Made by a program: the position numbers and the translations under genes
Notes under the pieces: generated by a model
The model's database searches: none
What the model saw: the letters and a program-made list of their open reading frames with translations, nothing else
What the model was told of the DNA's origin: nothing
In this document: positions 35,117 to 43,828 of the stretch, in pieces
How the letters are laid out: the number at the start of each line of letters is the position of its first letter
How positions within the stretch are numbered: position 1 is the first letter of the stretch
Assembly: GCF_024519315.1 (NCBI RefSeq)
Contig: NZ_JANIIC010000034.1
Span: forward strand, 1 to 64,000
Direction of reading: 5' to 3'
DNA: 64,000 bases
From: Streptomyces malaysiensis subsp. samsunensis
GTDB lineage: Bacteria > Actinomycetota > Actinomycetes > Streptomycetales > Streptomycetaceae

Positions 35117-35505
35117 AAACGCTGCTGAACCTGATCTGGCTGATCTTCTCCGGCTTCTGGATGGCGATCCTCTACCTCTTCGCCGGGGCCCTCCTCTTCA
35201 TCACGATCATCGGCATCCCCCTCGCGATCGCCTCCTGGCGCATCGCCGCCTTCGCCCTGTGGCCCTTCGGCCGCACCGTCGTCCTCCGCCGCGACGCCGG
35301 GGCCGCCTCCTGCGTGGGCAATGTCCTCTGGCTCATCCTCGCGGGCTGGTGGCTGGCGCTCGGCCATGTCCTCACCGGGATCGCCCTGTGCATCACGATC
35401 ATCGGCATCCCCCTGGGCCTGGCCAACTTCAAGCTCATCCCCATCTCCCTGGCCCCCCTGGGCCACGAGATCGTCCCCACGGACCAGCCCTTCGGCCAGC
35501 GCTGA
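35113..35505 (+). CDS. YccF-family membrane protein
   Basis: The 130-residue protein has two repeats of the YccF (DUF307) pattern: a hydrophobic helix, ITIIGIPLAIASWRIAAFAL, and a second copy, ITIIGIPLGLANFKLIPISL, each preceded by another membrane segment. Function is unknown; the family sits in the inner membrane. A GTG start overlaps the htpX stop by 4 bp, so the two are expressed together, probably under envelope or oxidative stress. Confidence 0.9.
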   Translation: MKTLLNLIWLIFSGFWMAILYLFAGALLFITIIGIPLAIASWRIAAFALWPFGRTVVLRRDAGAASCVGNVLWLILAGWWLALGHVLTGIALCITIIGIPLGLANFKLIPISLAPLGHEIVPTDQPFGQR

Positions 35506-35523
35506 CGCCCCTGATCACCCCGA

Positions 35524-36768
35524 TCACCCGGCGAGCAGCCGTCCGTGCTCATTCAGCAGGTCGCGTACCTCGGGTACGTCCTCGAAGCCGCGCAGTCGGC
35601 GCAGTACGACGCGGGAGCGCTCGGTGGTCCGCTCACTCGCCACGTCGGCGGACGCCGTGAGAACGAGCCGCGCCTCGGCGGCGGCCTGTTCCGGCTCGTT
35701 GGCGTCGGCGAGGGCGACGGCCAGCCATGAGCGGTACAGAGCGACCTCCCGCGCGTGGGTGGCGTCGTACCGGGCGAGCACATCGGTGAGGAGCGGAACG
35801 GCATGCAGCGGGCGTGCCAGCTCGGTGAACACCCGGGCGTCCATCACCTCCAGCTCCGCGCGGCTCACCCAGTAGGCCCACTGGGGCGCCTCGGCGCCGT
35901 CGTCCGCCGACAGGGCGTCGTGCGCCGCACCGAGCGCTCGGACGGCGGGCGGCGCCTCCCCGGCGCGGGTGTGGGCCCAGGCGACGCGGTCGAGGAACAG
36001 CGCCCTGGCCTTGGCGGGTGCCCCCGCGCCCGCCTCCTCGACGGCCGCGAGAGCGAGACCCAGGCCCTCACGCTCCCGCCCGGTGTTGCTCAACTGGTAG
36101 CCGAGGCTGCCCGCGAGATGGGCCACGAGCGGCCCGTCGCCCGCCTGCCGCGCGGCCGAGATCCCGGTGGTGTAGGCGCGCTCCGCCTGCTCGTGGCGAC
36201 CGGCGTCGCTCGCGATCCACCCGGCGATCTGCGCCAGCTCGCCGATCTGCGCCAGGAGCGCGCTGCCGACGTCCTCGGTGTGGCTGGTCTCCCGGTACAG
36301 CCGTATGGCCGCGCCCAGTTCGCGGAAGGCGGGGCCGATGAGGTCTCCGCCCGCCAGCACATCGTCGGCCAGGCGCAGCCCGTGCACGCGCGCCGCGAGG
36401 TGGCCCACCGTCTCCGCCCCGACACGCCGTCCGGACCGCCCCCTGAGCGGTGCCAGCGGGTCGCCCGGGGGCAGCAGCTCGGCCAGGGAGGGCGACGGCC
36501 CGCCGGGTGCGGTGTCCGTCTCGCCCCGGGCGTAGGCGGCGGCCGCCTCCAGCCCGCCCGTCGGCACACCGAGCGCCTGCGCCAGAGTGGCGAGCCACGC
36601 ATCGGGCACCCGTGCCCCCCGCTCCCACCGCGAGATCTCGTGCCGCGTCACGGAGTCCAGCCCGGACAGCGCACACAGCCGCTCCGCCAACTGCCGTTGG
36701 CTCCGCCCCGTGGCTCGCCGAAGGCGTGCGAGATAGGTGCCGAACCACATGCGCCGGTCATTGCTCAT
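35524..36768 (-). CDS. XRE-family transcriptional regulator with TPR-like domain
   Basis: The 414-residue protein has an N-terminal helix-turn-helix: LRRATGRSQRQLAERLCALS, then VTRHEISRWERGARVPDAWL (about 15-60). A long all-helical Ala/Leu/Glu-rich region follows (about 110-414), with TPR-like periodicity (GWIASDAGRHEQAERAYTTG and similar). This is the architecture of many Streptomyces XRE regulators that sense a peptide or small ligand. It is divergent from the small gene at 36884, so it may autoregulate and control that gene from the ~115-bp gap. Alternative start: Met at 36750. Confidence 0.9.
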   Translation of the reverse strand: MSNDRRMWFGTYLARLRRATGRSQRQLAERLCALSGLDSVTRHEISRWERGARVPDAWLATLAQALGVPTGGLEAAAAYARGETDTAPGGPSPSLAELLPPGDPLAPLRGRSGRRVGAETVGHLAARVHGLRLADDVLAGGDLIGPAFRELGAAIRLYRETSHTEDVGSALLAQIGELAQIAGWIASDAGRHEQAERAYTTGISAARQAGDGPLVAHLAGSLGYQLSNTGREREGLGLALAAVEEAGAGAPAKARALFLDRVAWAHTRAGEAPPAVRALGAAHDALSADDGAEAPQWAYWVSRAELEVMDARVFTELARPLHAVPLLTDVLARYDATHAREVALYRSWLAVALADANEPEQAAAEARLVLTASADVASERTTERSRVVLRRLRGFEDVPEVRDLLNEHGRLLAG

Positions 36769-36883
36769 CCTGGCCCCCCTCCCGTCCCAGTCTGGCCCCT
36801 CCCAGGCCCCCTGGGCGGCCCCTCCATGAGGTCAACGGAGCCTTTTCGATGGAGTCACGCACTCACGACGGAAGCAGACCACC

Positions 36884-37213
36884 ATGCCGGACCGCATCGC
36901 CCGCGATATCGCACCACCACTACGCCTGCTGCCCTGGACCACTCCGGACGGCAAACCGTGCTACCTGGCAACGGACGGGGGCGACAGCTACCTGAGCCGG
37001 AGGGCGGACGAGGTCGAGGCATTGCATCTGCATATGGGAACGGCACTGCTCGACCACGCCCGCGCGCTGCTCGACGACCGTAAGGCGGGCCCGGGAGAGC
37101 TCCGCTACCTGGCGAACCGGCTGACGGAAACGCTCCGCGACGCCCTGCGGATCGCGGAGAGCCGGGGCGACCGGCTGGTCGCTGCTGCCAACGGCGGCGA
37201 CGGCTCGTCGTGA
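36884..37213 (+). CDS. Small helical protein of unknown function
   Basis: The 109-residue product is not recognised as a named family. It begins with a compact part (LRLLPWTTPDGKPCYLATDG, then DSYLSRRADEVEALHLHMGT) and continues as helical, charged sequence (LRYLANRLTETLRDALRIAE). There is no signal peptide or membrane segment. Similar small genes are often divergent from XRE regulators in Streptomyces, where they resemble regulator-partner modules (WhiJ/BldB-like surroundings); this is an analogy from position, not homology that I can show. Confidence 0.7.
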   Translation: MPDRIARDIAPPLRLLPWTTPDGKPCYLATDGGDSYLSRRADEVEALHLHMGTALLDHARALLDDRKAGPGELRYLANRLTETLRDALRIAESRGDRLVAAANGGDGSS

Positions 37214-37278
37214 CCCGACACCGCCGCACACACGAACGCCGGGGCCGGGGCCCCGGCGTGCCGTACTCGGCGGTCCGC

Positions 37279-37767
37279 CTACCGGTAGTTGACGAACTGC
37301 ACCGCGAAGTCGAGGTCCTTGCCCTTGATCAGGGCGATCACGGCCTGGAGATCGTCCCGGCTCTTGGACGTCACCCGCAGCTCCTCGCCCTGCACCTGCG
37401 CCTTGACGCCCTTGGGCCCCTCATCGCGGATGATCTTGGCGACCTTCTTCGCGTTCTCCTGCGAGATCCCCTCCTGGAGCGAGGCGAAGATCTTGTACTC
37501 CTTGCCCGACGCCTGCGGCTCGCCCGCGTCCAGGGCCTTCAGCGAGATCCCGCGCTTGACCAGCTTGGACTGGAAGACGTCGAGGATCGCCTTGACCCGC
37601 TCCTCGGAGTTGGCCCGCATCTCGATCCGCTCGCCCGACCATGCGATCGAGGCGCCGACGTTCTTGAAGTCATAGCGCTGGGAGATCTCGCGGCTCGCCT
37701 GGTTCAGAGCGTTGTCGACCTCCTGCCGCTCGACCTTCGAGACGATGTCGAAACTGGAGTCGGCCAT
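37279..37767 (-). CDS. YajQ-family nucleotide-binding protein
   Basis: The 162-residue protein starts at the ATG at 37767. The family start SSFDIVSKVERQEVDNALNQ and the repeat-like ferredoxin folds (RYDFKNVGASIAWSGERIEM, VKAQVQGEELRVTSKSRDDL, QAVIALIKGKDLDFAVQFVN) are complete. YajQ proteins bind nucleotides or RNA, and some bind cyclic di-GMP and act with a transcription factor; which applies here is not visible. A monocistronic unit is likely. Confidence 0.95.
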   Translation of the reverse strand: MADSSFDIVSKVERQEVDNALNQASREISQRYDFKNVGASIAWSGERIEMRANSEERVKAILDVFQSKLVKRGISLKALDAGEPQASGKEYKIFASLQEGISQENAKKVAKIIRDEGPKGVKAQVQGEELRVTSKSRDDLQAVIALIKGKDLDFAVQFVNYR

Positions 37768-37956
37768 CGTGAGTTGGCTCCTCGTACGTAGATCCGTCAG
37801 TGGCACGGTCCAGCGGACCGCTCCGGCCAGCCTAGCGATCTCGGCCATGATCCAGCGGCGATCAACCGGGTGGCGAAGCACCCCTGGGCATCAGGTATTG
37901 TTTACGTCGTTGCCAGGGAACAGCGACGCGAAAGCGGAGCACCTGGCCATATCCCA

Positions 37957-38038
37957 GGCGGTGTGCCCGAGTGGCCAATGGGAGCGGACTGTAAATCCGT
38001 CGGCTTAGCCTACCCAGGTTCGAATCCTGGCGCCGCCA
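37957..38038 (+). tRNA. tRNA-Tyr (GTA)
   Basis: The acceptor stem GGCGGTG pairs with CGCCGCC at 38031-38037. The anticodon loop CTGTAAA has anticodon GTA, the TPsiC arm is intact (GGTTCGAATCC), and there is a long variable arm as in tyrosine tRNAs. No CCA is encoded. Length is 82 nt. Confidence 0.95.
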
Positions 38039-38047
38039 CGCCAAAGA

Positions 38048-38090
38048 AACGGCCCCTGAACTGCGGAAACGCGGTCGGGGGCCGTTTTCG
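38048..38090 (+). terminator. Terminator after tRNA-Tyr
   Basis: AACGGCCCC at about 38048 can pair with GGGGGCCGTT at about 38077-38086, followed by TTCGTTT. This is a classic hairpin with a T-rich end, about 10 bases after the tRNA. Confidence 0.8.
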
Positions 38091-38212
38091 TTTATGGCTG
38101 GGCCCGGGTCGAGCCTTGTTCTGCGGGCGCCGCGGTTGCGCGTGATGATCGGTGGAGGGGGACCTGCCGCAATGGCGAGTCGATCACCAATCCGACTGAG
38201 AGAGGTGCCATC

Positions 38213-39187
38213 ATGCGTGCTCTGCGTTTTGACCGCTTCGGCGATCTCCAGGTCCTGGGCCTGGCCGAGGTGCCCGACCCCGCCGCGGGCGACGGTGAAG
38301 CCGTCATCGAAGTCAAGGCGGCCTCGGTGAGCCGCTCGGACCTGGTGAACATCGCCGGCGGGTTCGAGGAGACGACCCTTCCCCGCATCCCCGGGCGCGA
38401 CTTCGCCGGCGTGGTCGTCGACGGGCCGCCCGACTGGGTCGGTGTCGAGGTCTGGGGCACCGGCGGGGACGTCGGGTTCACCCGCGATGGCTCACACGCA
38501 CAGATGATCAACATTCCGGCGGCCGCGCTGGCCCGTAAGCCCGAGCGGCTGGGCTTCGACGAAGCCTCGACCGTGGGGGTCAGCTTCATCACCGCCTGGC
38601 TCGGTGCCGTCGAGGCCGCCGAACTGGGCAAAGACGAGGCCATCGCGGTCTTCGGCGTCTCCGGCGGGGTGGGCGCCGCCGTCGCGCAGGTCGCCCATAC
38701 CCTCGGCGCCTGGGTGATCGGCGTGGACCGGGTCCGCCCCGCCGAGGGGACCCCGGCCGCGGCGATCATCAGGGAGTTCGTCGCGCTCGGCGGAAGCCCT
38801 CAGGAGGCCGCCTCGGAGATCAAGCGGGTCACCGCGGGCAAGGGCGCGGACGTGGTGTACGACGCGGTCGGTGGCGTCACCACACCGACGGCGCTGGCCT
38901 CGCTGGCCCACCGGGGCCGGCTCGTGGTGATCAGCTCCGTGGGCCCGCCGACCGTGGAGATCGACCTGGTCGAGCTGTACCGCAACGAGACCCGGGTCTA
39001 CGGATGCAACAGCACGCGTTACGACCTCGTCGAATCGGGCGCACGGCTCCAGCGGCTCGCCCCGTTCTTCGACTCCGGTGACTTCCGGCCCCAGTCCATC
39101 GCCGGCCGCTACAGCCTGGAGGACAGCGTGGACGCCTACCGCGCGGTGGAGAACCGGGTACGGGGCAAGGTGGTCATCTGCCCCTGA
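38213..39187 (+). CDS. Zinc-free MDR-family alcohol dehydrogenase / quinone oxidoreductase
   Basis: The 324-residue medium-chain dehydrogenase/reductase lacks the zinc Cys/His ligands and is closest to NADPH:quinone oxidoreductases. Visible parts are the catalytic domain (VKAASVSRSDLVNIAGGFEE, TTLPRIPGRDFAGVVVDG), the NADPH-binding loop FGVSGGVGAAVAQVAHTLGA (about 145-164), and KGADVVYDAVGGVTTPTALA. It probably reduces a quinone or enone in the cytoplasm. GAGAGGTG precedes the ATG. It stands alone between tRNA-Tyr and the aquaporin gene. Confidence 0.9.
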   Translation: MRALRFDRFGDLQVLGLAEVPDPAAGDGEAVIEVKAASVSRSDLVNIAGGFEETTLPRIPGRDFAGVVVDGPPDWVGVEVWGTGGDVGFTRDGSHAQMINIPAAALARKPERLGFDEASTVGVSFITAWLGAVEAAELGKDEAIAVFGVSGGVGAAVAQVAHTLGAWVIGVDRVRPAEGTPAAAIIREFVALGGSPQEAASEIKRVTAGKGADVVYDAVGGVTTPTALASLAHRGRLVVISSVGPPTVEIDLVELYRNETRVYGCNSTRYDLVESGARLQRLAPFFDSGDFRPQSIAGRYSLEDSVDAYRAVENRVRGKVVICP

Positions 39188-39302
39188 ACCGGTGCCCCCG
39201 GTGCCTCTGAAACGGTGCCCCTGAACCCGGTCCGCCCGGTCTCCCTGAACGGTGCCGTCGACCGGTTGAACCGGTGTGTCTGAACCGGTGCCTCGGGACC
39301 GG
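39186..39302. repeat. Degenerate CCGGTGCC-type short repeats
   Basis: Between the dehydrogenase stop and the aquaporin start, short units of the form (T)GAACCGGTG(C/T)C occur about seven times with irregular spacing (for example near 39187, 39202, 39213, 39261, 39285). No open frame of interest runs through them. Confidence 0.55.
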
Positions 39303-39338
39303 CTTCGGCACAGCCACCCCTCGCGCGGGGCCGCCACC

Positions 39339-40148
39339 ATGGATCACGCCGCCGGACCCCATGACGCGCCGGCCGACCTCGTCCCGGCCGGGCCGGTCAC
39401 CTGGCGGACGGTGGGCCGGAACAGTGCCCTGGAGTTCCTCCTGACGTTCGTGCTGCTCTTCGGCGTCGTCACGATCGTGCGCTGGGTGGCGGGGCCGTCG
39501 CCCGTGTCGGCCGTGGTCCAGCAGATACATATGCAGCTGCTCGTCATCGGCGGATGCGTGGGCCTCCTCCTCGCCGGGCTCATCGTCAGCCCCGGCGGGA
39601 AGGCATCGGGCGGACATATCAACCCGGCCATCTCGATCGCCATGTGGCGCTTCGGGCTGCTCCCCGGTACGGCAGTCGTGCCCTATATCGCGGCCCAGCT
39701 GGCCGGATCCCTGCTCGGCGCACTCGCGGGCCGTGCCGTATGGGGGCCGGCCGCGGGCAGACCGCCGGTGGCCGATGCCGCGCTGCGGCCCGGCCGGGGC
39801 CGGCCGGCCGGGGCGCTGTTCGCGGCGGAGGCCGTGTCCATGGGCGTCATCGTCCTCCTCGTCGGGATCTTCCTCGCGGTGCCCAGGCTGGTGCCGCTGG
39901 TCCCCTGGCTCGTCGGATTCCTGATCGGAGCGGCGATCGCGCTGCTGGGGACCACGACGGGCGGTTCGGTCAACCCGGCCCGCCAGTTCGGACCGGCGAT
40001 CGTCGAGGGCCGCCTCGACTTCCTCTGGGTCTATCTGCCGGCACCCATGGTGGGCGCCGTACTGGCGGCCTCGCTCCGCGACACCGTCATCGGACGGGGC
40101 GCCCGGGCCCGGATCCTGGCGTCGCCACGCCGAGGGAATGGCCCCTGA
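39339..40148 (+). CDS. MIP-family aquaporin/glycerol channel
   Basis: The 269-residue channel protein starts at the ATG at 39339. There are six membrane segments and both pore motifs: GGHINPAISIAMWRFG (first NPA) and GGSVNPARQFGPAIVEG (second NPA). The Arg after the second NPA, which forms the selectivity filter, is present (NPAR). Water or small polyol transport is expected. The last loop has VYLPAPMVGAVLAASL. No strong ribosome site precedes the ATG, so a start a little upstream cannot be excluded. Confidence 0.9.
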   Translation: MDHAAGPHDAPADLVPAGPVTWRTVGRNSALEFLLTFVLLFGVVTIVRWVAGPSPVSAVVQQIHMQLLVIGGCVGLLLAGLIVSPGGKASGGHINPAISIAMWRFGLLPGTAVVPYIAAQLAGSLLGALAGRAVWGPAAGRPPVADAALRPGRGRPAGALFAAEAVSMGVIVLLVGIFLAVPRLVPLVPWLVGFLIGAAIALLGTTTGGSVNPARQFGPAIVEGRLDFLWVYLPAPMVGAVLAASLRDTVIGRGARARILASPRRGNGP

Positions 40149-40209
40149 GCCTCGGGCGCGCGGTCAGGGGCCATCGGCGTGCGAGCGGGGCCGCGTACCG
40201 GCGCCGCGC

Positions 40210-41676
40210 CTACGCCTGGTTGCCGGTCCAGGTGAAGGTGGCGGAGGCCCCGGCGGGGAGCTGGTAGGTGAAGGACTGGCCGCCCCAGTTGACCTTCAGC
40301 GTCTGCTGGCCGCCGGTGTCGTTGTAGGCGATCAGCGCCTTGGAGCCGTCAGGGTTCTTCCAGGCCACGTTGGGGACGGTCGAGCCGGCGCTGGAGTCGA
40401 TGCGGCGGGCGCCCGGCTTCACGAACTTCGTGAGGTGGCCCATCGTGTAGTACTCGACGGTGTAGTCGACCCTGCCGCTCTGGCTGTCGCCGTTGTGCAC
40501 GGTGACCAGGCCGGTGCAGGTGGAGCAGCCGCCGTTGTGGGGGCCCTTGTTGTTCTGATCGACCGCGAGGCTCCACTTGATCCAGCTCCTGCCCCAGTTG
40601 CGGGTGTAGTCGATCAGGTTGTGCATGTCCTCTTTCTGCTGGTTGGCGATCCAGGTGCCGCCGGAGTGCTCGGTGTCGAAGGCGTCCACGTCGGGGTACT
40701 GGTTGTGGACGGTCGTCTGCTGGCGGACGTCGCCGCCGTAGCCGTGCCAGGCGATGCCGCCGAAGTTGGGGTGGTTGCGGATGGCGGCGTCGTCCACGAC
40801 GGGCGCGCCGTAGCCCGACCACTGGTCCCAGTTCCAGTCGAGGGCGAGCACCTTGGTGCTCAGGCCCGCGTTCGCCAGCTTGGGCAGCAGCTCGCTCTTG
40901 GTGAAGTAGTCGAGTCCGGAGCCGTTCCACTGCATCGACGGGTAGCCGGCGCAGCAGGTGGGCTCGTTCTGCACGGTCACGTAGTCGATCGGCACCCCGC
41001 GGTTCTTGTACTCCTGGAGGTACTTCACGAAGTAGTTCGCGTAGGTGCCGTAGTACTGGGCCTCCAGCCAGCCCTGGTTGAGCTGGTCGTTGTCCTTCAT
41101 CCAGGCGGGGGCGGTCCACGGTGAGGCCATGACCTTCAGCGCCGGGTTGAGCTGCCTGGCCCGCTGGGTCAGTGGCAGGACGTCGGCCAGGTCGTGGTCG
41201 ATCGAGAATCTGGTGAGGCCGGGGTCGGTCTGTCCGGCCGGTACATCGTCGAAGGTGTAGCCGAAGCGGGCGAGGTCGGAGCCGCCCATCGGGTTTCGCA
41301 GAAAGCTCACACCGATGCCGTCGGTGGGGGAGAAGAGCTTGCGCATCACCTCGTCGCGGGTGCCCTGGCTGAGCGCGCCGCTGCTGTTGAACAGCCATGC
41401 CGCGGTGTCCGTGAACGATGCGCCCGCGCCCGAGAACTCCTGGTACGTCCGGGACTCGTCGACCGTGACATTGCCCCCGCCGCCCGTTGTGAACGTGATG
41501 GGCGTCTGCCGCTCCAGGCCCTTGACGACGGTACGGCCGTCCGAGCCGGAGGTGGTGGTCAGGTAGATGTTGACGGTCTCGCCCGCCGAGGCCGAGCCGG
41601 TGTGGGCCACCTGGGCGCCCGCCGGCGAAGTCAGCCAGGGGCCGACGGCCACCGCGACCGCTGTGAGGGCGCCCAC
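40210..41676 (-). CDS. Glycoside hydrolase family 30 enzyme, secreted; start region frameshifted
   Basis: This is a GH30 (beta-glucosylceramidase/endo-glucanase-like) retaining glycosidase. The open frame from 41676 gives 488 residues. The acid/base Glu is in YVTVQNEPTCCAG and the nucleophile Glu in DAFDTEHSGGTW. Further features are SGAGASFTDTAAWLFNSSGA, MASPWTAPAWMKDNDQLNQG and a C-terminal beta domain. The frame opens without a positively charged signal-peptide start or ribosome site. An ATG at 41725 in another frame, after GAGGAAGG, reads MRPVRTLTRP. Deleting one C from the CCCC at 41695-41698 joins it to ALRSTLVGALTAVAVAVGPW as a good signal peptide. Confidence 0.85.
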   Translation of the reverse strand: MGALTAVAVAVGPWLTSPAGAQVAHTGSASAGETVNIYLTTTSGSDGRTVVKGLERQTPITFTTGGGGNVTVDESRTYQEFSGAGASFTDTAAWLFNSSGALSQGTRDEVMRKLFSPTDGIGVSFLRNPMGGSDLARFGYTFDDVPAGQTDPGLTRFSIDHDLADVLPLTQRARQLNPALKVMASPWTAPAWMKDNDQLNQGWLEAQYYGTYANYFVKYLQEYKNRGVPIDYVTVQNEPTCCAGYPSMQWNGSGLDYFTKSELLPKLANAGLSTKVLALDWNWDQWSGYGAPVVDDAAIRNHPNFGGIAWHGYGGDVRQQTTVHNQYPDVDAFDTEHSGGTWIANQQKEDMHNLIDYTRNWGRSWIKWSLAVDQNNKGPHNGGCSTCTGLVTVHNGDSQSGRVDYTVEYYTMGHLTKFVKPGARRIDSSAGSTVPNVAWKNPDGSKALIAYNDTGGQQTLKVNWGGQSFTYQLPAGASATFTWTGNQA

Positions 41677-41725
41677 CAGGGTGGAGCGCAGAGCGGGGTC
41701 TTGTCAGGGTCCTGACAGGTCTCAT

Positions 41726-42108
41726 GAGCGTCGATGCCTTCCTCTGAGGACAGGGTCGGCCGGTGCGGTCACGGCCGTGAAGGGTGCGGAGCGAGCCCGG
41801 TGGCCGGTGTGTTCACGGCCAGGTCGCACCGGAGCACCGGTGTGGTCACGGTGCTCGGTGACTGAATGATTCAAGGCCGGGCGAAGGACGTCAATCCTCG
41901 CGACCCGGCTTATTTCATTGCGTGGCTTAAGTCGTTTGGGAAACCGGGTGCGCGCCGTGGCTCACGGTCCGTGGGCCGTCGGTCCTCCACTCGCGTATGC
42001 GCGGGGGCCTGCCGCCGTACGGGCGGCCGCCCGTGTGGCGCGCCGTGGGCTCCGTAGGGCCGCTCCTAGGGTGGTGATTCCCCCATATAAGGACAGAGAG
42101 GGCGGATC
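41726..42108. other. Intergenic region between GH30 and mscL
   Basis: No gene is supported. It contains the divergent control regions of the GH30 gene (promoter listed separately) and of mscL. The part near 41905-41945 is AT-richer than its surroundings (CTTATTTCATTGCGTGGCTT) and could bind a sugar-type regulator. I see no perfect palindrome there. Confidence 0.5.
41866..41894 (-). promoter_or_regulatory. Promoter of the GH30 gene
   Basis: On the minus strand TTGACG (41894-41889) is followed after 17 bases by AATCAT (41871-41866). This is a good vegetative-type -35 with a fair -10. It gives a leader of about 130 bases before the ATG at 41725. Confidence 0.5.
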
Positions 42109-42564
42109 GTGCTCAGGGGCTTCAAGAACTTCCTCATGCGCGGTGATGTCATCGTTGTCGCCGTCGGCCTGGTCACAGCGCTGGCGTTCTCGACGCTGAT
42201 CAAGGCGTTCACCGACTCCGTGATCAACCCGGTCGTCGCCCGGCTCCAGGGCGGCAAGTCGGCCGGACTCGGCTGGCAGCTCGGAGACCAGGGGAACAAC
42301 ACGACCTACCTCAACATCGGGTCGTTCATCTCCGCCCTGATCTACTTCATCATCTTCATGGCCGTCATCTACTTCTTGATCGTCATGCCCTACAAGTTCA
42401 CCCAGGCCCGCCGGGGTGTGGAGGCGTTCGGCGAGCCCGGCCCGGTGAAGACCTGCCCGGAGTGCCTCGCCGAGGACATCCCCGAGGCCGCGCGCAAATG
42501 CCGCTACTGCGGCTCGGACCAGCCGCGCACGAGTGAGCCGCCGGAGCCGCCGCGCACGGCTTAG
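42109..42564 (+). CDS. mscL: Large-conductance mechanosensitive channel with zinc-ribbon tail
   Basis: The 151-residue MscL opens under membrane tension to release solutes on osmotic downshock. The family start LRGFKNFLMRGDVIVVAVGL and the TM1 region (LVTALAFSTLIKAFTDSVIN) are normal. TM2 is FISALIYFIIFMAVIYFLIV. The C-terminal ~35 residues are extra: CPECLAEDIPEAARKCRYCG is a four-Cys zinc ribbon. A GTG start follows AGAGAGGGCGGATC. It is a single-gene unit, overlapping by 4 bp the end of the convergent amidohydrolase gene. Confidence 0.93.
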   Translation: MLRGFKNFLMRGDVIVVAVGLVTALAFSTLIKAFTDSVINPVVARLQGGKSAGLGWQLGDQGNNTTYLNIGSFISALIYFIIFMAVIYFLIVMPYKFTQARRGVEAFGEPGPVKTCPECLAEDIPEAARKCRYCGSDQPRTSEPPEPPRTA

Positions 42565-43781
42565 CCGCGCCGGTCGAGGTCCAGCTCCAGCATGCGGATC
42601 GCGTTGCCGCGGAGGATCTTGTACGTGGTCTCGGGCGGAAGCCCGGCCACATGCTCGGCGGCGATGCGGCGGGTGTGCGGCCAGGTGGAGTCGACGTGGG
42701 GGTAGTCGGTCTCGAAGGTGGCGTTGTCCACGCCGATCGTGTCCAGCGAGGCGACGCCGTGCCTGTCGCGGAAGAAGCAGCAGTAGATCTGCCGGTAGTA
42801 GTACGTGGACGGCGGCTCGGGGATGAGGTCGCGGACGCCGCCCCAGGCACGGTGCTCCTCCCATACGTCGTCGGCGCGCTCCAGGGCGTAGGGGATCCAG
42901 CCCATCTGGCCCTCGGCGTAGGCCAGCTTCAGGCGCGGGAAGGAGACCAGGATGCCGCTGAAGAGGAAGTCCATCATCGAGGCCATGGCGTTGTTGAAGC
43001 TCAGGGCGGCCTGGACGGCCGGTGGGGCGTCGGGGGAGGCGGCGGGCATCTGGGACGAGGAGCCGATGTGCATGCACACGACCGTCCCCGTGGCCTCGCA
43101 TTCGGCGAAGAAGGGGTCCCAGTAGCCGCTGTGGATGCTGGGGAGCCCGAGGTAGGTGGGGATCTCGCTGAAGGTCACCGCGCGGACGCCACGGGCCGCG
43201 TTGCGGCGCACCTCCTGGACGGCGAGGTCGATGTCCCACAGGGGGATCAGGCAGAGCGGGATCAGGCGGCCGCCGCTGTCGCCGCACCACTCCTCGACCA
43301 TCCAGTCGTTGTACGCGCGGACGCAGGCGAGCCCGACCTCCTTGTCCCGCGCCTCGGCGAAGGTCTGGCCGCAGAAGCGGGGGAAGGTCGGGAAGCACAG
43401 TGACGCCTCGACATGGTTGAGGTCCATGTCGGCCAGGCGGGCCTTGGGGTCCCAGCAGCCGCGGCGCATCTGCTCGCGGGTGATGCCGTCGAGGGTCATC
43501 TCGTCGCGGGAGAAGCCGACGGCGGCGATGATCCGCTTGTAGGGGAAGAGGTCGCCCTCGTACTGCCACCAGTCGGTCTGCTGGCCCTCCGGGTCGGTGG
43601 TGAACTTGTACTTGCCGCCGATGTAGGCCAGTTCGCCGATTCCGGCCGTGAGGGGCTTGGGGCCGCGGTCCCGGTACTTGGCCGGGAGCCAGGTCTCGAA
43701 GAGGTGCGCGGGCTCGATCACATGGTCATCGACGCTGATGACCAGGGGCAGCTCGGTCGTGCCGTTCGTCTCGCCGGTCAT
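42561..43781 (-). CDS. Amidohydrolase-family (TIM-barrel) metal-dependent hydrolase/decarboxylase
   Basis: The 406-residue protein is of the amidohydrolase-2 type, a family of decarboxylases and hydrolases of aromatic or beta-keto acids. The first strand is ISVDDHVIEPAHLFETWLPA, with the metal His in the DxH-xxEP form typical of this subgroup. Later motifs are CMHIGSSSQMP (metal His), AYAEGQMGWIPYALERADD and NATFETDYPHVDSTWPHTRR (metal Asp). Similar genes occur with acyl-CoA and polycyclic-compound breakdown genes; none is adjacent here. A perfect inverted repeat in its promoter region suggests TetR-type control. Confidence 0.88.
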   Translation of the reverse strand: MTGETNGTTELPLVISVDDHVIEPAHLFETWLPAKYRDRGPKPLTAGIGELAYIGGKYKFTTDPEGQQTDWWQYEGDLFPYKRIIAAVGFSRDEMTLDGITREQMRRGCWDPKARLADMDLNHVEASLCFPTFPRFCGQTFAEARDKEVGLACVRAYNDWMVEEWCGDSGGRLIPLCLIPLWDIDLAVQEVRRNAARGVRAVTFSEIPTYLGLPSIHSGYWDPFFAECEATGTVVCMHIGSSSQMPAASPDAPPAVQAALSFNNAMASMMDFLFSGILVSFPRLKLAYAEGQMGWIPYALERADDVWEEHRAWGGVRDLIPEPPSTYYYRQIYCCFFRDRHGVASLDTIGVDNATFETDYPHVDSTWPHTRRIAAEHVAGLPPETTYKILRGNAIRMLELDLDRRG

Positions 43782-43828
43782 CTCGCCATCTCCCCGGTCT
43801 CCTCGTGGTGATCCTGTCCATTCCGTTG

